From NCBI RefSeq assembly GCF_014641945.1, contig NZ_BMIJ01000006.1, positions 353,814-417,813 on the forward strand: a stretch of DNA of 64,000 bases, in the 5' to 3' direction. This DNA comes from Marinobacterium zhoushanense (GTDB taxonomy: Bacteria; Pseudomonadota; Gammaproteobacteria; Pseudomonadales; Balneatricaceae). The position numbers and the translations under genes were made by a program. Below are positions 59,654 through 64,000 of the stretch, one piece after another. Under the pieces are notes generated by a model. The model did not search any database, was not told the origin of the DNA, and saw only the letters and a list, made by a program, of their open reading frames with translations. Each line of letters starts with the position of its first letter. Position 1 is the first letter of the stretch.

Positions 59654-60481
59654 GTGATCGAGATTGGAAAACTCAACAGGCTCAAAGTGATGCGTGAAGT
59701 CCCGTTTGGGGTCTATCTCGATGGCGGGGAGGCGGGTGGAATTCTGCTACCCAAGCGCGAAGTGCCTGAGGGCTGCCGCATCGGCGACCGTCTGCAGGTG
59801 TTCGTCTATCTGGACTCGGACGATTTCCTCGTCGCCTCCACCCGCAAACCCAAAGCGATGGTCGGGGAGTTCGCCAGTCTCAAGGTCACCGACGTCAACA
59901 AGGTCGGCGCCTTTCTCGACTGGGGCATGCCCAAGGAGCTGTTCCTGCCCTTTGGCGAACAGCTGCGGCCGCTCAAGCCCGGTGACTGGTGTGCCGTTTA
60001 CCTCTATATCGACAACACCGACCGTATCGCGGCGTCTGCCAAAACCGACCGATTCCTCGAGAAAAATCCCACCGACCTGGAGGTCGGCCAACTGGTAGAA
60101 CTGCTGATCCTGCGTCGTACCGACCTCGGATTCCCCGTAATCATCGATCACCGTTATCAGGGCCTGCTGCATCATCAGGACCTGTTCCGCGATGTTGGTC
60201 CCGGACAAAAGCTGACCGGCTTCATCAAACAAGTGACGCCCGAGGGCAAGATCGACGTGATGCTGGATAAACCGGGCTACGCCCGTGTCGATCCTCTGGC
60301 GCAGAAGATCCTCGATTACCTCGAAGCCAACGACGGTCTCTGTCCGCTGGGTGACAAGAGCGACCCGGACGCGATCCGCGACACCTTCGGCGTCAGCAAA
60401 AAAGCGTACAAGATGGCCCTGGGCTCGCTGATGAAGGCAGGGCGGATCAAGCAGGATGAGCAGGGCGTGCATCTGCTCTGA
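59654..60481 (+). CDS. CvfB-like S1 RNA-binding protein
   Basis: 275 residues from GTG 59654. Tandem S1-like domains (about 5-60, 65-125, 140-205; KVGAFLDWGMPKELFLP is a typical S1 stretch) and a C-terminal winged helix (about 215-275, DAIRDTFGVSKKAYKMALGSLMKAGRI). Fits the CvfB/YitL family, which binds RNA and affects virulence regulators in Staphylococcus; role in proteobacteria unsettled. Last host-type gene before the integron; two bases separate its stop from the convergent integrase stop. Confidence 0.88.
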   Translation: MIEIGKLNRLKVMREVPFGVYLDGGEAGGILLPKREVPEGCRIGDRLQVFVYLDSDDFLVASTRKPKAMVGEFASLKVTDVNKVGAFLDWGMPKELFLPFGEQLRPLKPGDWCAVYLYIDNTDRIAASAKTDRFLEKNPTDLEVGQLVELLILRRTDLGFPVIIDHRYQGLLHHQDLFRDVGPGQKLTGFIKQVTPEGKIDVMLDKPGYARVDPLAQKILDYLEANDGLCPLGDKSDPDAIRDTFGVSKKAYKMALGSLMKAGRIKQDEQGVHLL

Positions 60482-60483
60482 GG

Positions 60484-61470
60484 TCAGAACTCCATACTGT
60501 CACTAATCAGGGCGCTCAGCGGGCTCTTGACCCCTTGCGCCCCTTGCTTGAGCACATGGGTATAGATTTCGGTAGTCTTCACGTCCGCATGGCCAAGTTG
60601 CTGCTGCACGGTGCGTATATCCGCGCCCGACTGTAGCAGGTGAGTGGCAAAGGAGTGGCGCAGCGTATGACAGGTCACTACCTTGGTAATCCCAGCATCA
60701 CGAGCCGCTTTTTTTACCGCCTTATTGAGGTTATTCTCATCGAAGTGATGTCGACGCAGGCGGCCACTGGAAGGATCGATACTTAGGCGTGACGCAGGGA
60801 AGAGGTAATGCCAGCCAAGCTCGAAAGGCGCAGAGGGATATTTGCGGGCCAACGCATCCGGCAGCCAGACGCCGGCATAGTGCTCAATGGCCTTGTCACG
60901 CGTAAAGATAGCGCCAACCCTTTTCACCTGTTCACGCAACGGCGGCAACAGTTCGTCAGCCACCGTCACCAATCGGTGTTTCCCTCCCTTCCCATTGATC
61001 ACCCGAATCTGCCGGAAATCGAAATCTATATCCTTGACCCGCAGGCGCACCAGTTCGATACGTCGCAAACCAGAGCCATACATGAGCGCGACCATCAACT
61101 TCTGCCGCCCGACCACTTGGGCAAGCAGCGCAGAAACCTCGCTACCGGTCAGAACGACGGGGAGCTTGCGCTGCTTTTGGGAAGTGCTGTAGCCGGACAG
61201 GTCGCCGACTGTTTGTCCCAGGAACTTGGTCTTGAGAAATACAATAGCGTTCAGCGCCAGGCTTTGAGTACCGGCGGAAACCTGTCGTTCCGTTGCCAGA
61301 AAGGTAAGAAAGCGCTTGATATCGGTATCGCCAAGTTCCGTGGGATGCCGCTTCTCGTTGAACACAATGAAGTACTTTATCCAGTACAGGTAGGAATCGA
61401 TCGTACGCCGACTGTACCGCTGCACCCACATGTAGTCTTCGACGGTTTTAAGAAAGGGAGAGTTCGCCAT
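60484..61470 (-). CDS. intI: integron integrase IntI
   Basis: Tyrosine recombinase that joins attI and single-stranded attC sites. 328 residues from ATG 61470 (a GAGG site lies eight bases before; GTG 61479 is possible). Core-binding domain about 5-90; catalytic residues Arg136 (GSGLRRIEL), His268 and Arg271 (CHTLRH), His294 (QLGHADVKTT) and nucleophile Tyr303. The integron-specific insert is present (about 203-226, LPDALARKYPSAPFELGWHYLFPA region), which XerC/XerD lack. All key residues intact, so probably active. I see no LexA box upstream. Confidence 0.95.
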   Translation of the reverse strand: MANSPFLKTVEDYMWVQRYSRRTIDSYLYWIKYFIVFNEKRHPTELGDTDIKRFLTFLATERQVSAGTQSLALNAIVFLKTKFLGQTVGDLSGYSTSQKQRKLPVVLTGSEVSALLAQVVGRQKLMVALMYGSGLRRIELVRLRVKDIDFDFRQIRVINGKGGKHRLVTVADELLPPLREQVKRVGAIFTRDKAIEHYAGVWLPDALARKYPSAPFELGWHYLFPASRLSIDPSSGRLRRHHFDENNLNKAVKKAARDAGITKVVTCHTLRHSFATHLLQSGADIRTVQQQLGHADVKTTEIYTHVLKQGAQGVKSPLSALISDSMEF

Positions 61471-61506
61471 GTTTAACACCTCATCCTTGAAATGTCTGAT
61501 GAACGT

Positions 61507-61553
61507 TATACCTTTTAGACAGGCTGGAGTCGAGCCGGTATACCTTTTTAGAC
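61507..61553 (+). repeat. direct repeat in the attI/intI leader
   Basis: TATACCTTTTAGAC (61507-61520) and TATACCTTTTTAGAC (61539-61553), identical but for one extra T, starting 32 bases apart (about three helical turns). Close to the integrase start; integrase-binding direct repeats are known in attI sites, and a regulator site is the alternative. Confidence 0.8.
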
Positions 61554-61655
61554 GAGGTAATAAGTTAAAAGTTTTGAAAAGTGCATATATATCATGAGCT
61601 TATAATTCTTGAGTCTACTGCAAGGATAATTAAAAGGTATTCTTGCTAATAATTA

Positions 61656-61679
61656 TTATGAGGTAGGAATACCTCATAA
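61656..61679 (+). repeat. perfect 24-base palindrome beside the attI core
   Basis: TTATGAGGTA (61656-61665), GGAA, TACCTCATAA (61670-61679). A second overlapping inverted pair, AGGTATTC (61635-61642) with GAATACCT (61667-61674), gives an alternative fold. Seven bases before the crossover G at 61687. Confidence 0.85.
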
Positions 61680-61707
61680 ATGGACTGTTAGCCAAAAGGA
61701 GTTGGTA

Positions 61708-62211
61708 ATGATATATAGGGCCGAGGAAAAGAACCTAAAAGATTGTGTTCTTCATGAATTGAGATACTTTTGGTTGATAGTGTCCTTTATTTTATTTCTG
61801 TTGTGTGTCGCAGCTTTGTGGTACTCGTTTTTGGGTAAGAGTGTTTGGATTAGTAAAGAAAATTATTTGTTGATGGGATCTGTGTTTATATTGATTCTGT
61901 GTCAACAAATATATTCAGGATGGGATTTTTACAAAAATAGAGCTTCTAATTTTATTGAGATTTCTGATGACAAAATATCTGTTAACTTTAAAGGTGATTC
62001 AGAGCTTATTTATTTATCTTCTGTAACCAATATGGTTTTATATGATTTATTCGGCGATCGTATATTACATATTGTTTGTGGAAAAGAATCTCATAAATTA
62101 ACAATAAACGGTTATGATGGTGATATTAGTAACGGTGTCATCCAAGTTATGGGTGTTAATAATATAAGAAAAGCGGGCTTTTTTGAGGCCATAAAATTGT
62201 TTTTCAAATAA
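61708..62211 (+). CDS. cassette 1: two-helix membrane protein, unknown function
   Basis: 167 residues from ATG 61708, placed six bases after a strong AAGGAG (61696-61701); TTG 61702 in frame is not needed. Two membrane helices (about 20-43, FWLIVSFILFLLCVAALWYSF; about 51-66, LLMGSVFILILCQQIY), then a soluble domain of beta-rich, PH-like look (FIEISDDKISVNFKGDSELIYLSS...). No family recognised. Very AT-rich against the flanking host genes, a sign of transfer. Own ribosome site inside the cassette. Confidence 0.85.
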   Translation: MIYRAEEKNLKDCVLHELRYFWLIVSFILFLLCVAALWYSFLGKSVWISKENYLLMGSVFILILCQQIYSGWDFYKNRASNFIEISDDKISVNFKGDSELIYLSSVTNMVLYDLFGDRILHIVCGKESHKLTINGYDGDISNGVIQVMGVNNIRKAGFFEAIKLFFK

Positions 62212-62217
62212 TTCCAT

Positions 62218-62286
62218 GGCTAACAATTTTATGAAATTGACCTCAACAAGCTACGCTTATTTCGGCAATTTATAATGGCGTTATGC
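62218..62286 (+). repeat. attC site 1
   Basis: 69 bases. R'' GGCTAAC (62218-62224), R' GTTATGC (62280-62286). The arms pair imperfectly around AAATTG and CAATTT stretches, with a central AAGCTACGCTT. GGCTAAC complements the GTTAGCC that opens cassette 1. Confidence 0.92.
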
Positions 62287-62304
62287 ACTAATGGATATCT
62301 AAAG

Positions 62305-63303
62305 ATGAATTATAAGTTTCGATTGGTATTTTATCATCCTAAGCCTGGTTTCTTTCGTATTGATTCAGACGCAGTTGAATTCGAACTCTCAGACGAAATA
62401 GCGATTCAAGTAGTACCACGCGATAGTGAAAAACTCATTAGTGCTACCAAATACCATATTGAGAGCGGAGGATACTCTTCAGTTGTTGACGCAAAAGAAA
62501 GTGGGGAAAAATTACGAACTCACTTGAGATTGTTAAATTGCATGCTTGATCTTGGTCTGTCAATTCCAATTTCGGACGGATCGAGTGGTGGGGTTAGTTC
62601 GGCAATAAAAGAAAAAGCTCGTGAAACTGGTGGTGAAGTATTAGATACGATAATTGGACTAAGGGTTTTTCCTGACGATGGCAATCATTTTGAATATGTT
62701 ACATCTGGAAGAATGAATGTGTCTCCTAGTGACCCTTTATACGTCTTAAAAGGACTAAAGGATTCTTGGATTAATGATTTTGAATTTAATGAAAACACAG
62801 CTGACATAATAGAAATTTTAAATATTTCAGTTAGAGAATCGTCACCAAAGGTTAAATATTTAGCTACATATTTGGCAATGGAACAAATAATTGAAAGAAA
62901 AATGCGTAGTATAGAGGCTCAATCATTAATTGATCAATTCGTTGAGCTTACAAAAGAATCTAATCTAACAAAAGACGAAAAAGCTTCACTTTCGGGTTCA
63001 TTGGGATATTTAAAAGAGCAATCATTTAGTAGTGCATTCAGTAGTTTTGCAAAGTGTATAAAAGATCCGGTTTCTATTAATGGTATGCCAGTTACTAGGT
63101 TTGTTTCTGAATGTATTAAATTACGAAATAAAATTGCTCATAACGTGGCAATTGAAAATATATCAAAAATAGAAGAATATACTAAACACTTAAGAAGCAT
63201 GGCATTAAGCTTACTTTGGTCTGAAAATAGATTTCCAGATCTCTCTGTATATAGACCGGCTGATAAAGTCGAAGTTGAAAAAATGGAAATTAGAGTTCTT
63301 TAA
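62305..63303 (+). CDS. cassette 2: HEPN-motif protein, possible RNase/defence effector
   Basis: 332 residues from ATG 62305; the ribosome site is weak (AAAG), so a start at 62275 overlapping attC1 cannot be fully excluded. N-terminal about 165 residues are beta-rich and unrecognised. The C-terminal part (about 165-315) is all helical, with TYLAMEQIIERKMRS (188-202) and KLRNKIAHN carrying Arg274 and His279, an RX4H motif as in HEPN ribonucleases. HEPN domains act in toxin-antitoxin and anti-phage abortive systems. AT-rich codon use unlike the host. Function is inference from one motif and fold pattern. Confidence 0.8.
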   Translation: MNYKFRLVFYHPKPGFFRIDSDAVEFELSDEIAIQVVPRDSEKLISATKYHIESGGYSSVVDAKESGEKLRTHLRLLNCMLDLGLSIPISDGSSGGVSSAIKEKARETGGEVLDTIIGLRVFPDDGNHFEYVTSGRMNVSPSDPLYVLKGLKDSWINDFEFNENTADIIEILNISVRESSPKVKYLATYLAMEQIIERKMRSIEAQSLIDQFVELTKESNLTKDEKASLSGSLGYLKEQSFSSAFSSFAKCIKDPVSINGMPVTRFVSECIKLRNKIAHNVAIENISKIEEYTKHLRSMALSLLWSENRFPDLSVYRPADKVEVEKMEIRVL

Positions 63304-63305
63304 CG

Positions 63306-63390
63306 GCATAACAAAAAATTAAAGTTCGCCCGCGAGCGGGCTGGGACCTCAAAAGCTACGCTTCTTCGGCCCCTTAATTTAGCGTTATGC
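63306..63390 (+). repeat. attC site 2, with extra hairpin
   Basis: 85 bases. R'' GCATAAC (63306-63312), R' GTTATGC (63384-63390). Its arms match over ATTAA and GGGACC/GGCCCC, but one arm carries a 20-base extra block (63323-63342) that contains the perfect hairpin GCCCGC-GA-GCGGGC (63328-63341). The rest matches the inner sequence of attC 1 and 3 (CCTCAAAAGCTACGCTT). Confidence 0.9.
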
Positions 63391-63402
63391 ATAGGTGAGG
63401 TT

Positions 63403-63819
63403 ATGGAAGTCATCTACATCATAGGGTTCTTGATGGTAGTAGGAGTAATTTCTTATATACTTGATTACTTCAAGATGAAGAATCTTGCCATCGATCGTGG
63501 TGAAGCAAATATATGTGAGTATGCTAGGTCATTTGATTTTCGTAATGTTGATACGAAAATAATGAGAGAAGTGTGGAATGAACTACAAAATTTTCTAGGC
63601 CAGTATAATGGAAAGCCATTCCCTCTCAAGGCTAATGACCTTTTTGATAAGACGTATAACATGGATCCTGATGATCTGGATGATATATATTGGTCAGTGG
63701 CTGACCGATTAGGTATAGATACTGAGAATCCAGAAACCAATCCTTACTTTAATAAAGTCACATCCGTGAAAAACTTAGTGTTGTTTTTGCATCATCAACC
63801 GAGGTCAAATAATGCATAA
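63403..63819 (+). CDS. cassette 3: short membrane-anchored protein, unknown function
   Basis: 138 residues from ATG 63403 behind AGGTGAGG (63393-63400). One N-terminal membrane helix (about 3-20, VIYIIGFLMVVGVISYIL), then an acidic helical domain with NDLFDKTYNMDPDDLDDIYWSVADRLGID, faintly like acyl-carrier-type (DUF1493-like) helices but without the serine that carries phosphopantetheine. I do not assign a family. Its TAA stop lies inside R'' of attC 3, so the cassette has almost no spare DNA. Confidence 0.8.
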   Translation: MEVIYIIGFLMVVGVISYILDYFKMKNLAIDRGEANICEYARSFDFRNVDTKIMREVWNELQNFLGQYNGKPFPLKANDLFDKTYNMDPDDLDDIYWSVADRLGIDTENPETNPYFNKVTSVKNLVLFLHHQPRSNNA

Positions 63820-63882
63820 CAAAGTCATGAAATTGACCTCTCAAAGCTGCGCTTTTTTCGGCAATTTATAAAGACGTTATAA
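63814..63882 (+). repeat. attC site 3
   Basis: 69 bases. R'' GCATAAC (63814-63820), R' GTTATAA (63876-63882). Inner sequence nearly the same as attC 1 (ATGAAATTGACCTC and TTTCGGCAATTTATAA in both). Confidence 0.9.
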
Positions 63883-63897
63883 GCCAAGGGAGAGTTC

Positions 63898-64000
63898 GTG
63901 CATCTAGTCATGTTTGACATAGACGGTACGCTGGTCGAATCATACGATTTTGATACGGAGTGCTTTCAGGCTGCCGTCAAAGATGTGATTGGTATTTCGG
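63898..64000 (+). CDS. cassette 4: HAD-family hydrolase, truncated by window end
   Basis: 34 codons visible from GTG 63898, behind AAGGGAGAG (63886-63894). The start VHLVMFDIDGTLVES contains HAD motif I (DxDGT) with the nucleophile Asp near residue 7. Likely a phosphatase or phosphoglycolate-phosphatase-like protein. The visible base composition is closer to the host than that of cassettes 1-3. Confidence 0.75.
   Translation, partial: MHLVMFDIDGTLVESYDFDTECFQAAVKDVIGIS

Larger units (their letters stand above)
61480..61693 (+). other. attI region and cassette promoter region
   Basis: The attI/cassette crossover is the G of GTTAGCC (61687-61693). Upstream: direct repeats (61507-61520, 61539-61553), a TATAAT box (61601-61606) with TTGAAA 21 bases before it (61574-61579; long spacing), and a perfect 24-base palindrome ending 7 bases before the crossover (61656-61679). 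These could be integrase-binding sites, the cassette promoter Pc and an operator; which is which cannot be told by eye. Confidence 0.7.
60484..64000. mobile_element. chromosomal-type integron (integrase, attI side, cassette array, incomplete)
   Basis: An integron integrase gene facing away from an array of AT-rich cassettes. Cassette borders by the G|TT cut: cassette 1 61688-62280, cassette 2 62281-63384, cassette 3 63385-63876, cassette 4 from 63877 off the window. In cassettes 1-3 the first core (GTTAGCC, GTTATGC, GTTATGC) is exactly complementary to the closing R'' core (GGCTAAC, GCATAAC, GCATAAC). The attC sites share an inner sequence, the mark of a sedentary array rather than a mixed mobile one. 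No transposon ends or resistance genes seen. Confidence 0.93.

Noticed and set aside
61480..61700. LexA box upstream of intI
   Set aside because: No CTG-N10-CAG match seen by eye; not called.
63465..63740. 91-codon minus-strand frame inside cassette 3
   Set aside because: Antisense to the better-supported plus-strand gene, which has a ribosome site and ends at attC.

Overview
The window reads as the chromosome of a marine gammaproteobacterium, most likely of the Oceanospirillales (Oceanospirillaceae type). The gene order gap - nqrABCDEF - apbE - nqrM - sthA - lol - comEC - exbBD - lpxK - trm112 - kdsB - ptp - murB - rne/rluC matches the order I know from Pseudomonas and relatives. A complete Na+-pumping NADH:quinone reductase and a GntR/acnD/prpF-type methylcitrate operon fit the same assignment. 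The assignment rests on gene content and order, not on a database search.

Layout. 1-10.6 kb: GAPDH, a structured leader, the full Nqr operon with its flavin transferase (ApbE) and iron-delivery factor (NqrM), then soluble transhydrogenase; this is an NAD(P)H and sodium-energy block. 10.7-21 kb: a PilZ protein, lipoprotein export (LolC/LolD with only one permease), DUF2062, ComEC, ExbB/ExbD, and a tightly overlapping envelope run (LpxK, Trm112, KdsB, LMW phosphatase, MurB). 21-27.8 kb: RNase E divergent from RluC, a KfrA-like coiled-coil protein and CysB. 27.8-32.5 kb: a coupled luciferase-like oxidoreductase/GlcG-type pair, ThrH, PabB and an alpha/beta hydrolase. 32.6-39.6 kb: propionate (2-methylcitrate) operon, preceded by four copies of a GntR-type operator half. 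39.8-49.3 kb: CHASE-GGDEF cyclase, DMT exporter, DAHP synthase, DsbD, and a two-component pair with a double-Cache hybrid kinase. 49.5-60.5 kb: acyl-CoA synthetase, SLC23-type permease, isochorismatase-like hydrolase, DUF2889, ElaA, the PpsR/PpsA pair, a putidaredoxin-like ferredoxin with its reductase, and a CvfB-like S1 protein.

60.5-64.0 kb is a chromosomal-type integron. It has an intact integron integrase (minus strand), an attI-side region rich in repeats, and then AT-rich gene cassettes reading away from it, separated by attC sites. I could place three attC sites exactly; in each complete cassette the first core (GTT...) is the exact complement of the R'' core closing the same cassette. 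The cassettes encode a two-helix membrane protein, a 332-residue protein with a HEPN-type RNKIAH motif (a possible RNase or defence effector), a short membrane-anchored acidic protein, and the start of a HAD hydrolase; the array runs off the window. This is the part most likely to hold undescribed biology.

Less expected signals elsewhere: a long-range stem closing a hairpin just before nqrA, the operator array before the prp operon, a minus-strand terminator about 190 bases beyond the DMT gene that may end a small RNA, and an attC with a 20-base self-complementary insertion in one arm.
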